Positions 8,283 to 16,030 of a stretch of 64,000 nt of DNA are shown here, in pieces. The stretch comes from Nitrospirota bacterium (lineage in GTDB: Bacteria > Nitrospirota > Thermodesulfovibrionia > Thermodesulfovibrionales > UBA1546): positions 48,206 through 112,205 of the forward strand of contig WPIF01000007.1 in the NCBI GenBank assembly GCA_009773185.1, read 5' to 3'. The notes under the pieces were generated by a model. That model saw nothing but the letters and a program-made list of their open reading frames with translations. It was not told where the DNA came from and searched no databases. Each line of letters starts with the position of its first letter. Positions within the stretch are counted from its first letter, which is position 1. The translations under genes were made by a program, and so were the position numbers.

Positions 8283-9242
8283 TTGACTCTTAAAGAACTT
8301 TACAATAAGGCAATATCAACAGGCATTGAAAATGACCCGCGCAGCAAAGAGTTTGTTTTAAAAGAACTCGAATCAAGGAAAAAAGACTTTGAGAAACTGA
8401 AAGATGACGAAAAGGAATTTTTTGATAATGAGACATTGAATAACCCTTATTCAGATTCAAGGATATTAAACGGCACAGGCGAAGAGAAGATAAAGTCTGC
8501 GCTTATCGGGATAGATATAGAGGTTGGAGAGATACTTCTTGCAGACAGCCTTAAGGCAAAAGGCAAGGGAGTAGACCTTTTGTTATCACATCATCCTGAG
8601 GGCAGGGCCTATGCAAACCTGTATTCGGTCATGCAGATGCAGTCAGACATACTTCACAGATTCGGCGTGCCCATAAATATAGCTGAAGACCTTATGGAAG
8701 GAAGGATAAAAGAGGTTGAAAGAAGGCTTATGCCTGTTAACCATACAAGGGCGGTTGATGCTGCAAAACTTCTGGGGATTCCTTTTATGTGCCTTCACAC
8801 CCCGGCTGACAACATGGTTGCCACGTATCTGCAAAAGATTTTTGATGAGAAAAAGCCTTATAAGATTTCAGATGTGCTTGATATTCTGAAAAACATTCCC
8901 GAATATAAAACAGCTGCTTTTAACGGCGCAGGGCCAAAGATTTTGATTGGTTCCAAGAACAGGAAGGCAGGAAAGATTTTTGTTGATATGACAGGCGGGA
9001 CAGAAGGCTCCAAGGAGATTTTCAGCAGCCTTACGGCAAGCGGTGTGAACACGATTGTCGGGATGCACCTCGGTGAAGAGCATCGGAAAGAAGCAGAGAA
9101 GAATCATCTCAATGTTGTTATTGCAGGGCATATCTCGAGCGATAATCTTGGGCTGAATCTGCTTCTCGATGAGCTTTCACAAAATAATTCTTTCGAAATA
9201 CTTGAGTGCTCTGGGTTTAAACGGGTCAGCAGGCTAAAATAG
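8283..9242 (+). CDS. NIF3-like metal-binding protein
   Basis: The 319-residue product resembles the NIF3/YbgI-DUF34 family of dinuclear-metal proteins of uncertain function. Supporting features are LLLSHHPEGR in the N-terminal half, CLHTPADNM in the middle and the C-terminal GMHLGEEHRKEAEKNHLNVVIAGHISSDNLG, all rich in potential metal ligands. The start is a TTG with a good ribosome-binding site. An N-terminal helical extension of about 70 residues precedes the family core. The last 12 codons are duplicated 1 kb downstream (10220-10255) on the far side of the toxin-antitoxin pair. Confidence 0.65.
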   Translation: MTLKELYNKAISTGIENDPRSKEFVLKELESRKKDFEKLKDDEKEFFDNETLNNPYSDSRILNGTGEEKIKSALIGIDIEVGEILLADSLKAKGKGVDLLLSHHPEGRAYANLYSVMQMQSDILHRFGVPINIAEDLMEGRIKEVERRLMPVNHTRAVDAAKLLGIPFMCLHTPADNMVATYLQKIFDEKKPYKISDVLDILKNIPEYKTAAFNGAGPKILIGSKNRKAGKIFVDMTGGTEGSKEIFSSLTASGVNTIVGMHLGEEHRKEAEKNHLNVVIAGHISSDNLGLNLLLDELSQNNSFEILECSGFKRVSRLK

Positions 9243-9248
9243 TGACTG
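9213..9248 (+). repeat. Direct repeat, left copy, flanking toxin-antitoxin islet
   Basis: This 36-bp segment covers the final codons and stop of the NIF3-like gene and recurs at 10220-10255 with 35 of 36 bases identical. The single difference (C versus G) is synonymous, GTC/GTG for valine. Both copies contain the palindrome GTTTAAAC. The arrangement resembles integration at a gene end that restores the end of the gene. Confidence 0.9.
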
Positions 9249-9269
9249 TCTATTGGAAGGCGCGAGAAT

Positions 9270-9767
9270 TTATAAAAGATTCTTTATTGAACTTACCGGC
9301 GAATAAAAACCGCTTGCAATCATATGATTTAATATCACATCTGCCTCCTGGCTGCTTATAACTTTCTTTTTAACTGTCTTTATAATAATGCCTATCGTGC
9401 CTGTCAGTTTCACGGCGAGCAAGTCTGCCTCTCTCCTTGCAGCCCTGTCATCACAGGCAAATATATAACCCCTTGTTTTTGCAATAGCAATACTGGATGA
9501 CTCGCCGAAACCGAGAGATACAGAAAGCGTCGTGAACAAAGCCTTTTCTTTTTCGCCTTTCAATGCTATCTCCTTAATCCAGCCCTCTTTTATGGTTTCG
9601 TTAACACTCGCAAGTTTATTATGGCCGCTAAGTATTCCCCTCAGATTTTCAGCCGCCACAAAATTAGTTAGGTATGAAGAATTTGCATAAAGTTTTTTGA
9701 TGATATGCAAGGAACCTGAGAGAGCGAAATTGCTCAGCACACAGCAATCGAATATAATCTCAGGCAT
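9270..9767 (-). CDS. PIN-domain toxin (DUF3368-like)
   Basis: The 165-residue protein looks like a PIN-fold ribonuclease toxin. It starts MPEIIFDCCVLSNFA with the first acidic residue, has a central GFGESSSIAIAKTRG with the second acidic residue, and FACDDRAARREA carrying the paired aspartates. The C-terminal GTIGIIIKTVKKKVI is typical of DUF3368 proteins paired with UPF0175-type antitoxins. Its start overlaps the antitoxin stop by 8 bases, so the pair is coupled. RNase activity is inferred from family only. Confidence 0.8.
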   Translation of the reverse strand: MPEIIFDCCVLSNFALSGSLHIIKKLYANSSYLTNFVAAENLRGILSGHNKLASVNETIKEGWIKEIALKGEKEKALFTTLSVSLGFGESSSIAIAKTRGYIFACDDRAARREADLLAVKLTGTIGIIIKTVKKKVISSQEADVILNHMIASGFYSPVSSIKNLL

Positions 9768-10068
9768 TCACTGCATCCTGCAGAACCTCAGACTGTTTTT
9801 GCAGCATTATGCGTATGCCGTGTTTTTTCAAATAGAGTCGTGCGCTCACAACATCTAAGCCGAGGACTTCTGACAGTTTGCCGAGGCTTATAAGTCCCTC
9901 TTTATATGCTTCAAGGGCAACTGATTTTCTATGCTCAAGGGCATCTTTCCCATAAGTCACATCAAGCGCTTCCCTTACAAGACCGCCGAGGGTGCCTTCT
10001 CCCCTCTTCGCATATGACTTAAGCTTTCTGTGCTGCTCATCGGTAAGCATTATATTGGTCCTTTTCAT
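9760..10068 (-). CDS. Antitoxin: ribbon-helix-helix plus UPF0175-like
   Basis: The 102-residue product begins MKRTNIMLTDEQHRKL, a ribbon-helix-helix DNA-binding start, and continues with a UPF0175-type helical region (EGLISLGKLSEVLGLDVVSARLYLKKHGI) that usually contacts the PIN partner. An ATG 51 bases further upstream is possible, but GGAGG sits 5 bases before the chosen ATG at 10068, whereas the longer form would begin at or before the promoter operator region. It precedes and overlaps the toxin gene, the normal antitoxin-first order. Confidence 0.75.
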   Translation of the reverse strand: MKRTNIMLTDEQHRKLKSYAKRGEGTLGGLVREALDVTYGKDALEHRKSVALEAYKEGLISLGKLSEVLGLDVVSARLYLKKHGIRIMLQKQSEVLQDAVNA

Positions 10069-10077
10069 CCTTGCCTC

Positions 10078-10129
10078 CATATGTGTAACTATATGTGTAA
10101 TGTTAACACTGTCAGCCATGGGGCGTCAA
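10078..10129 (-). promoter_or_regulatory. Toxin-antitoxin promoter and putative operator
   Basis: Reading leftward, TTGACG (10124-10129) and TAACAT (10100-10105) are 18 bases apart. Immediately downstream, ATATGTGTAA occurs twice in direct repeat (plus-strand positions about 10078-10101), between the -10 box and the antitoxin start. Such repeats are expected for autoregulation by the ribbon-helix-helix antitoxin. Confidence 0.55.
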
Positions 10130-10255
10130 GAAAGATAACGGCAGGATCGGGGGTGAGAGGGGTCTGAGGAGGGTTATATTTCTGAAAAAATCAGGAAGTG
10201 GAGCTATGTTTCTTCTCCCGGGTTTAAACGGGTGAGCAGGCTAAAATAGTGACTG
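10130..10255 (+). repeat. dnaG upstream gap with right-hand direct repeat
   Basis: The 336-base gap between antitoxin and dnaG holds the second copy of the 36-bp direct repeat at 10220-10255, including a copy of the last codons and stop of the NIF3-like gene. I see no gene in the rest. The 10130-10219 part is G-rich and unremarkable; 10256-10455 contains no clear promoter except TAAAAT at 10443-10448 just before dnaG. Confidence 0.8.
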
Positions 10256-10455
10256 CCAGCGGCGCTGAACATCTTCTCCGGATTGTTTCACATGTTTGGT
10301 TTCAATTAACATAGATAGTTGTTTTTGTAACAGTATATTTTTTACCGCTTCCGCATTTTGATGGATTATATAAAGGGGAAGGGGTAGTGTCAAGCGAAAA
10401 AAGGCACTTTTTTTCAGGACTCTCAAATTACTCAATTTAAGGTAAAATAGGCATT

Positions 10456-12129
10456 ATGAAATCCGACAGGCTTCTGGAAGACATAAAATCACGCCTCGAT
10501 ATAATTGAAGTAATCTCAGACTATGTTGAACTAAAAAAATCAGGCCAGAACTACAAGGCAAACTGTCCTTTCCATTCAGAAAAGAGCCCATCATTTATGG
10601 TAAGCCCTGCCAAGCAAATATTCCACTGCTTTGGATGCGGGGCAGGAGGGGACATCTTTGGTTTTATCATGAAATATGAAAACCTTAATTTTCAGGAAGC
10701 AATTAAGATGCTTGCAAAAAAAGCCGGCATAAAACTTTCGGAATACAGGTTCGAGGCTGATGCCTCCGAAAAGAAAGAAAAACTTTATGCGATTCAGAAA
10801 GAGGCGCTTAATATCTATGTAGAAAATCTCAGGGAATCAAAAACAGCAGGTTCTTACCTTGCCAAAAGAGGCATAACAGGAGAGATGATTGAGGCTTTTT
10901 CTCTGGGGTATGCAGATAAAGAATGGAAGAGCATCTATGAACATCTTAAGGCAAAGGGGTTTGATGAGCCCCTGATTGTCCAGTCAGGGCTTGTTTTCAG
11001 CGGAGAAAAAGGGCTGTATGACATGTTCAGGAACCGGCTCATATTCCCTATATTTAATGTTCAGGGCGATGCCATGGCTTTTGGCGGAAGGGCCATAGAT
11101 GATTCAATGCCGAAGTACCTGAATTCTCCGGAGACGCCCTTATTTAAAAAAGGCGAGACCCTCTATGCCCTCAATATTGCAAAGGATGAGATACGGAAAA
11201 AAGACTATGTCATGATTACTGAAGGATATCTGGATGTTATCATGTGCCATCAGCATGGTTTTAGAAATGTGGTTGCACCCCTGGGCACAGCATTGACCGC
11301 AGGCCATTTACATAAGCTCGGGAGGTTTACAAAAAAAGTCCTGCTGGTTTTTGACAGCGATACAGCCGGAATTGCCGCTGCAAAAAGGTCCATAGCCCTT
11401 CTTTTCGAGCACGGTTTTAAGAGCAAGGTGCTGCTGTTGCCGGAGGGGGATGACCCTGACAGTTTTCTCAGGCAAAACGGGAGCAAGGCATTTCAGGCAA
11501 GGCTTGGGAAGGCAAAGACAATGGTTGATTTTATCCTCGGTTTGAAGGGGGATAAGACCGATAATGTCAGGGCAGCAGTCGGGATAGTGGCCAGTACAAA
11601 GGATTTAATCCTCAGAGAAGAGCTCTTCAGGGAACTCTCGGAAAAATCAGGCATAAGAGAGGCTGTCCTGAGGGGTGAATCTAAAGGGTACGGGCAGGAA
11701 CCAAGGCATAGTATAGCGGCTGCAGCCTCAAAGGCAACGACCTTTTTCTACAGTGAGGATATTTTGCTTTTAAGCGCTATAGTTTCATTTCCCGATAAAG
11801 CCCCTTATATCTTTGATAATTTAAATATAGACAGTGTGCGTAACCCCCTGGTTAAAAAAATTTTTCAAGAAATTAAACCTTCCGCCGATAAAGTAAGCAT
11901 GACTGAAATGCTTAGTGTTTTGGGGGAAGAAGAAAAGGCGCTTGTTACAAGGCTTTCGCTGACCCCCGGGTTTGACCTCGAGGACATTGACAAAAGCATA
12001 AAGGGCTGCCTCAGAAAGATAGCCCATTATGAGATTGAGGAAAAAATAAAAGAGGCGAAAAGCACAGGCGACCGCCAGCGTTTAAGGAGCCTGCTGGCAG
12101 AAAAGCAAAAAATAACAAGAGCTGTCTGA
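10456..12129 (+). CDS. dnaG: DNA primase
   Basis: DnaG makes RNA primers at the replication fork. The zinc-binding domain is at the N-terminus with ligands Cys37, His40, Cys58 and Cys61 (CPFHSEKSPSF, CFGCG). The RNA polymerase core follows with the TOPRIM motifs EGYLDVIM and LLVFDSDTAG, then a variable DnaB-interaction region. At 557 residues it is normal to slightly short. TAAAAT lies 7 bases before the ATG with no Shine-Dalgarno. It forms the classic dnaG-rpoD macromolecular synthesis pair with the next gene, 18 bases away. Confidence 0.96.
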   Translation: MKSDRLLEDIKSRLDIIEVISDYVELKKSGQNYKANCPFHSEKSPSFMVSPAKQIFHCFGCGAGGDIFGFIMKYENLNFQEAIKMLAKKAGIKLSEYRFEADASEKKEKLYAIQKEALNIYVENLRESKTAGSYLAKRGITGEMIEAFSLGYADKEWKSIYEHLKAKGFDEPLIVQSGLVFSGEKGLYDMFRNRLIFPIFNVQGDAMAFGGRAIDDSMPKYLNSPETPLFKKGETLYALNIAKDEIRKKDYVMITEGYLDVIMCHQHGFRNVVAPLGTALTAGHLHKLGRFTKKVLLVFDSDTAGIAAAKRSIALLFEHGFKSKVLLLPEGDDPDSFLRQNGSKAFQARLGKAKTMVDFILGLKGDKTDNVRAAVGIVASTKDLILREELFRELSEKSGIREAVLRGESKGYGQEPRHSIAAAASKATTFFYSEDILLLSAIVSFPDKAPYIFDNLNIDSVRNPLVKKIFQEIKPSADKVSMTEMLSVLGEEEKALVTRLSLTPGFDLEDIDKSIKGCLRKIAHYEIEEKIKEAKSTGDRQRLRSLLAEKQKITRAV

Positions 12130-12147
12130 TATGGAAGGGGGTAAATT

Positions 12148-13716
12148 ATGATGGAACAGCCTGATTATTTTGAGGTGAATGAAGACAGGGAAGGAATTGC
12201 CCTGCTCAAAGAAGAGATAGAAGAGGAATTTATTGAAGAAACAGGGAAAAAAACGGCATTTGCTGACCTGGAATATGACCCTATAAAGATTTATCTCAAA
12301 GAGATGAGCGGGGTCTCTCTTCTTACTAAAGAAGGAGAGGTTGAGATAGCAAAAAAAATCGAAAGCGGCAAAAGAAGGGTAGCAGAGATTATTTTTTCAC
12401 TTCCTTTTGCAGTTAAAAAGCTTGTTGCGCTCGGAGAACTTATTGAAAAAGGCGAGGCTCCATTAGGGGAAATAATACAGAACGGGGAAGATGCCCTTGA
12501 TGAAGATATCTTTGCTGAAAGGAAGAGATTCTCTGATATAGCAGCCCAGATAAACAAACTGTATGAGAAGAGGAAGGTTTATCTCAAAAAGCCTGCTGCA
12601 AAAGGCAGCCCGGCAGATAAAAGGGCGTCTCGCATGCTTGAAGATAATATGACTCAGATGCTGAATAAGATAAATCAACTGAAGTTAAAAGAGGATTCAA
12701 TAATTGCCTTCTCTGAGGAGATTAAAAAAATAATACTAAGGATTGATGAAATTGATAAGCAGATGGCATTTCTTAAAAAGAAACTTAAACAGAAGGGATT
12801 TGATAGTGACAGGCCTGAAAATAAAATCGGCAGAAAAATAAATAAAACCCTGAAGGAAGATACAAACATGCTCCTTAACGCCTATAGAGAATGCAGGAAA
12901 GAGAGAGCAGACAAGGAGGAAATGATTGGCGTTAAAGCAGGAGAAATGAAAAAAATACTTCAGCTTCTCATTGAAAGGGAAAGGGAGGTTATTGAGGCAA
13001 AAGGGGCGCTCATAGAAGCCAACCTCCGTCTTGTCATAAGCATAGCAAAGAAATATATGGGGAAGGGGCTCAGCTTTTCCGACCTTATTCAGGAAGGCAA
13101 CATAGGGTTAATGAGGGCCTGCGACAAGTTTGAATATGAGAGAGGTTATAAATTCAGCACTTATGCTACATGGTGGATAAGACAGGCAATTACAAGGGCC
13201 CTGGCAGACCAGTCCAGGACCATAAGAATCCCCGTGCATATGGTAGAGACGATGAACCGCATAACAAAGACGACAAGAGAGCTTGTACAGGAACTTGGAA
13301 GAGAGCCTGTTCCTGAAGAGGTTGCTTACAAGGTAGGATTGCCGATAGAAAAGGTCAGGGGGATATTAAAGATTTCAAGGGAACCCATATCACTGGAAAC
13401 CCCGATAGGAGATGAAGAGGACAGCCACCTTAGTGATTTTATTGAAGACAAGGCTATTCTTTCGCCTTTGGATGCTGCGATAGAGGGTGACCTGAAAAAT
13501 CAGATAGACAGGTCGCTTTGCACACTAAGCTCCAAGGAAGAAAAGATTTTAAGGAAGAGGTTCGGCATAGGAGAAGATGCACCCCAGACCCTTGAGGAAG
13601 TTGGAAAGGAATTCGAGGTTACAAGGGAGAGGATAAGGCAGATAGAGGTAGGAGCAATCAGAAAATTAAGACACCCTTCAAAACACAAGTGGTTGAGGTC
13701 TTTTATTAGGACTTGA
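12148..13716 (+). CDS. rpoD: Primary sigma factor RpoD
   Basis: The 522-residue protein is the housekeeping sigma factor. Region 1.2 ([29 protein letters not shown]) begins near residue 43, so region 1.1 is short or missing. A non-conserved helical insert follows to about residue 285. Region 2 contains [13 protein letters not shown] and the core- and -10-binding [19 protein letters not shown], region 3 follows, and region 4 ends with the helix-turn-helix [20 protein letters not shown]. Together with dnaG upstream this identifies it firmly. Confidence 0.96.
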   Translation: MMEQPDYFEVNEDREGIALLKEEIEEEFIEETGKKTAFADLEYDPIKIYLKEMSGVSLLTKEGEVEIAKKIESGKRRVAEIIFSLPFAVKKLVALGELIEKGEAPLGEIIQNGEDALDEDIFAERKRFSDIAAQINKLYEKRKVYLKKPAAKGSPADKRASRMLEDNMTQMLNKINQLKLKEDSIIAFSEEIKKIILRIDEIDKQMAFLKKKLKQKGFDSDRPENKIGRKINKTLKEDTNMLLNAYRECRKERADKEEMIGVKAGEMKKILQLLIEREREVIEAKGALIEANLRLVISIAKKYMGKGLSFSDLIQEGNIGLMRACDKFEYERGYKFSTYATWWIRQAITRALADQSRTIRIPVHMVETMNRITKTTRELVQELGREPVPEEVAYKVGLPIEKVRGILKISREPISLETPIGDEEDSHLSDFIEDKAILSPLDAAIEGDLKNQIDRSLCTLSSKEEKILRKRFGIGEDAPQTLEEVGKEFEVTRERIRQIEVGAIRKLRHPSKHKWLRSFIRT

Positions 13717-13756
13717 CCAAAGCACACCTTAAACTTTACAATTAAAAGCTTTGTGA

Positions 13757-13832
13757 GGGCCCATAGCTCAGTTGGTAGAGCTACCGGCTCATAACCGGTT
13801 GGTCCCAGGTTCGAGTCCTGGTGGGCCCACCA
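13757..13832 (+). tRNA. tRNA with CAU anticodon (Ile2 or elongator Met)
   Basis: The 76 bases fold into a full cloverleaf. The acceptor stem GGGCCCA/TGGGCCC is followed by discriminator A and an encoded CCA, with D arm AGCTCAGTTGGTAGAGCT, anticodon stem ACCGG/CCGGT with loop CTCATAA, and T arm CCAGG TTCGAGT CCTGG. A CAU anticodon can be elongator Met or, after lysidine modification by TilS, Ile for AUA. The C4-G69 and C5-G68 pairs are features reported as TilS determinants in E. coli, which leans towards Ile2, but I cannot settle it by eye. Confidence 0.93.
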
Positions 13833-13844
13833 ACTAAATCATGC

Positions 13845-13914
13845 AAAGTTTAAAATTAAAGATTCAAGATTAAGGAATTCTGTAATTTTGTATTTTGCAT
13901 TTTGAATTTTTTTT
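13845..13914 (+). repeat. Degenerate 7-bp-periodic A+T tract
   Basis: The stretch after the tRNA divides into ten successive 7-base units that drift in sequence: AAAGTTT, AAAATTA, AAGATTC, AAGATTA, AGGAATT, CTGTAAT, TTTGTAT, TTTGCAT, TTTGAAT and a T run. The period is the same as in the repeat tracts in aroC, tgt and around groEL. The terminal T run just upstream of the next gene might also help terminate the tRNA transcript. Confidence 0.6.
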
Positions 13915-13926
13915 GGTGGAGGGTGT

Positions 13927-14640
13927 GTGCAGGAGAATATAAAACTACTTATCGAACTTCAGGGAACAGATTCTGTTATTTTCAGGGACAAGAATTTTAT
14001 TGATTCAATGCCTTCAAAGCTGCTTTCTGCTGATCAGGCCTTTAAAGAGATCCAATCTCTCTATGAGGGGGGAAAACAAAAAGTAACCCTGCTTGAGAAA
14101 AAGAAAAAAGACAAGGAAAAAGAGACCGAGGATATCAATGAAAGGATAAAAAAAATAAAGGCCCGCGCATCAGAGATAAAAACGAACAAAGAATATCAGG
14201 CGCACCTCAAAGAGATAGAAGCCATTGAGAAGGAACGTTATGCGATAGAAGATGAGATACTGTCTATCATGGAGGCGGTGGATGCAGCAGGCAAAGAATT
14301 AAAGGCAGAAGAGATTAAGGTAAAGGCTGAAAAAGATAAGGTGGAGGCATTCAAAAAACAGGTTGAGAAAGAGATGGCTGAGGCAGAAGGTGAATTGAGT
14401 GAAAAAAAGGCCAGGCGCTCAGACATAGCGGATAAGATAGACCCTGATATGTATAACGAGTATATGAAAGTACTCAAGGCGTGCGGCGGACTTGCGGTGG
14501 TAGAGGCAAGGGATGAGATCTGCCAGGGCTGTAACATGAACATACCGCCTCAGATGTTTGTGGAGATAAAGAAAAATGAAGAGATAAATCAATGCCCTCA
14601 ATGCAGAAGGATACTCTACTGGAAAGAAGTAAATGAATGA
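13927..14640 (+). CDS. Coiled-coil protein with C4 zinc ribbon
   Basis: The 237-residue protein is a long helical hairpin (about residues 10-175, very rich in Glu and Lys) followed by a C-terminal zinc ribbon with ligands in CQGCNMNIPP and CPQCRRILYW. This matches the bacterial C4-type zinc-ribbon family (zf-RING_7/DUF164), a nucleic-acid-associated family of uncertain function often encoded beside RNase HI or NIF3 genes. The start is a GTG preceded by GGAGGG. The stop overlaps rnhA by 4 bases, so the two are translationally coupled. Confidence 0.8.
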   Translation: MQENIKLLIELQGTDSVIFRDKNFIDSMPSKLLSADQAFKEIQSLYEGGKQKVTLLEKKKKDKEKETEDINERIKKIKARASEIKTNKEYQAHLKEIEAIEKERYAIEDEILSIMEAVDAAGKELKAEEIKVKAEKDKVEAFKKQVEKEMAEAEGELSEKKARRSDIADKIDPDMYNEYMKVLKACGGLAVVEARDEICQGCNMNIPPQMFVEIKKNEEINQCPQCRRILYWKEVNE

Positions 14641-15053
14641 AACCCGGAATCGGCTCGCAACGAGATGCAGTTTTGTATTGTGATGGCGCATCAAGCGGCA
14701 ATCCGGGAAAATCAGGCATCGGGGCAGTGCTCACCTTTGGCGGCAAGACGTATGAGATATCGGAGAACATCGGGATAGCAACAAACAATATCGCTGAGTA
14801 TACGGCATTGATAAAGGGACTCTCAAAGGCAATATCATTAAAAATCGAAACCCTCAGTATCTTTCTTGATTCAGAACTATTGGTAAGGCAGATTGAAGGA
14901 AGCTATAAAGTAAAAAACGAAAAACTGAAAGAACTATACCTGGATGTAATCTCTCAGCTCAGAGCTTTTAAGGGTTACAGCATCCGGCATATCCCGCGGG
15001 AACAGAATAAAAAAGCAGATGCCCTCGCAAGAAAAGCCGTTTACCCACGGTAG
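14637..15053 (+). CDS. rnhA: Ribonuclease HI family protein
   Basis: This 138-residue RNase H cleaves RNA in RNA-DNA hybrids. The four acidic catalytic residues are visible: Asp16 in CDGASSGNPG, Glu54 in NNIAEYTAL, Asp78 in FLDSELL and Asp128 in KKADALA. The short form, without the basic handle of E. coli RNase HI, matches the Rv2228c/archaeal type. It overlaps the zinc-ribbon gene by ATGA. The symbol is by family; several rnh paralogues may exist in the genome. Confidence 0.88.
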   Translation: MKPGIGSQRDAVLYCDGASSGNPGKSGIGAVLTFGGKTYEISENIGIATNNIAEYTALIKGLSKAISLKIETLSIFLDSELLVRQIEGSYKVKNEKLKELYLDVISQLRAFKGYSIRHIPREQNKKADALARKAVYPR

Positions 15054-15065
15054 AGAATCAGCTGG

Positions 15066-15095
15066 TTGAATTATTTCTTTATTTTATTCTATAAT
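15066..15095 (+). promoter_or_regulatory. Promoter of the LysR gene
   Basis: TTGAAT (15066-15071) and a consensus TATAAT (15090-15095) are spaced by 18 bases. The ATG follows 11 bases after the -10 box, so the leader would be very short. Confidence 0.6.
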
Positions 15096-15106
15096 TAGCA
15101 AATCCT

Positions 15107-16030
15107 ATGGGAATGGAAGACCACAAACTAAAAGTTTTCTGCACGGTTGCGGAGACAAAGAGCTTTTCCAAGGCATCTGAGATAATACATCTCACACAGC
15201 CTGCGGTAAGCCTGCTGGTACAGGCAATAGAGGAGATATACGAGACAAAACTCTTTGACAGGGCCAGCAATACTGTAACGCTCACACCTGCCGGGGAGAT
15301 GCTCTATAAATACGCCAAGGAAATCCTTAACCTGTACGCTGCCGCAGAAAAAAATATCGGCGAGATAACAGGCTTTGTGAAAGGGAGTATAAGCCTTGGT
15401 GCAAGTTCGACTATAGGGAATTATCTCCTGCCAGGAGTTATAGCGGATTTTAGGAAAACCCATCCAAAGATAAAAGTCCATCTGCTTGTCGGCAACACAA
15501 AGAGGATAGTGGAGCTTTTGAATTCAGGCAATATTGATATCGGCCTGGTAGAAGGGGATGTGGCAAGGCAGAAGATGGTTGTAGAAAAACTTATTGCCGA
15601 TGAGCTTGTTCTGATTGTCTCGCCGCTGCATCCATGGGCAAAAAAGAAGAGCATATCTGTTGTGGAAATAGCAAAAGAACCATTTATCTTCAGGGAAGAA
15701 GGTTCCGGCACAAGGCAGGTAATAGAGAAATATCTTGGCAAATACAAGATAACGCCTCAGGATATGATGACATCTTTGGTGCTTGGAAGCACAGAGGCAA
15801 TAAAGGAATCGGTCGAGGGCACAATGGGGATTGCCATTGTATCAAGGTGGGCCATAAGAAAAGAAATGAGATACGGGACCCTTAAACCCCTGAGCTTTAA
15901 AGAGGAAAAGATGCTCAGGGAATTTTCAATGATCTTTCAGAAGAATGCTATCTCATCCCATGCAGTAGATGAATTCCTGTCATACCTTAAGTCTTACCCT
16001 TTTGAGAGACTGCTTTCATTGCCGGAATAG
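15107..16030 (+). CDS. LysR-family regulator (selenium-associated type)
   Basis: The 307-residue protein has the N-terminal winged helix (LKVFCTVAETKSFSKASEIIHLTQPAVS) and a two-lobed periplasmic-binding-like effector domain from about residue 95 (ISLGASSTIGNYLLPGVIADF). The effector domain resembles the CysB-type group that includes regulators annotated as selenium-metabolism LysR proteins. The presence of selB in the same window makes a link to selenium or sulfur metabolism plausible, but no target genes are adjacent. Its 3' end overlaps the convergent GH57 gene by 37 bases. Confidence 0.85.
   Translation: MGMEDHKLKVFCTVAETKSFSKASEIIHLTQPAVSLLVQAIEEIYETKLFDRASNTVTLTPAGEMLYKYAKEILNLYAAAEKNIGEITGFVKGSISLGASSTIGNYLLPGVIADFRKTHPKIKVHLLVGNTKRIVELLNSGNIDIGLVEGDVARQKMVVEKLIADELVLIVSPLHPWAKKKSISVVEIAKEPFIFREEGSGTRQVIEKYLGKYKITPQDMMTSLVLGSTEAIKESVEGTMGIAIVSRWAIRKEMRYGTLKPLSFKEEKMLREFSMIFQKNAISSHAVDEFLSYLKSYPFERLLSLPE

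Noticed and set aside
10241-10435. Small reverse ORF upstream of dnaG
   Set aside because: No ribosome-binding site, no recognisable sequence, and it overlaps the direct repeat.
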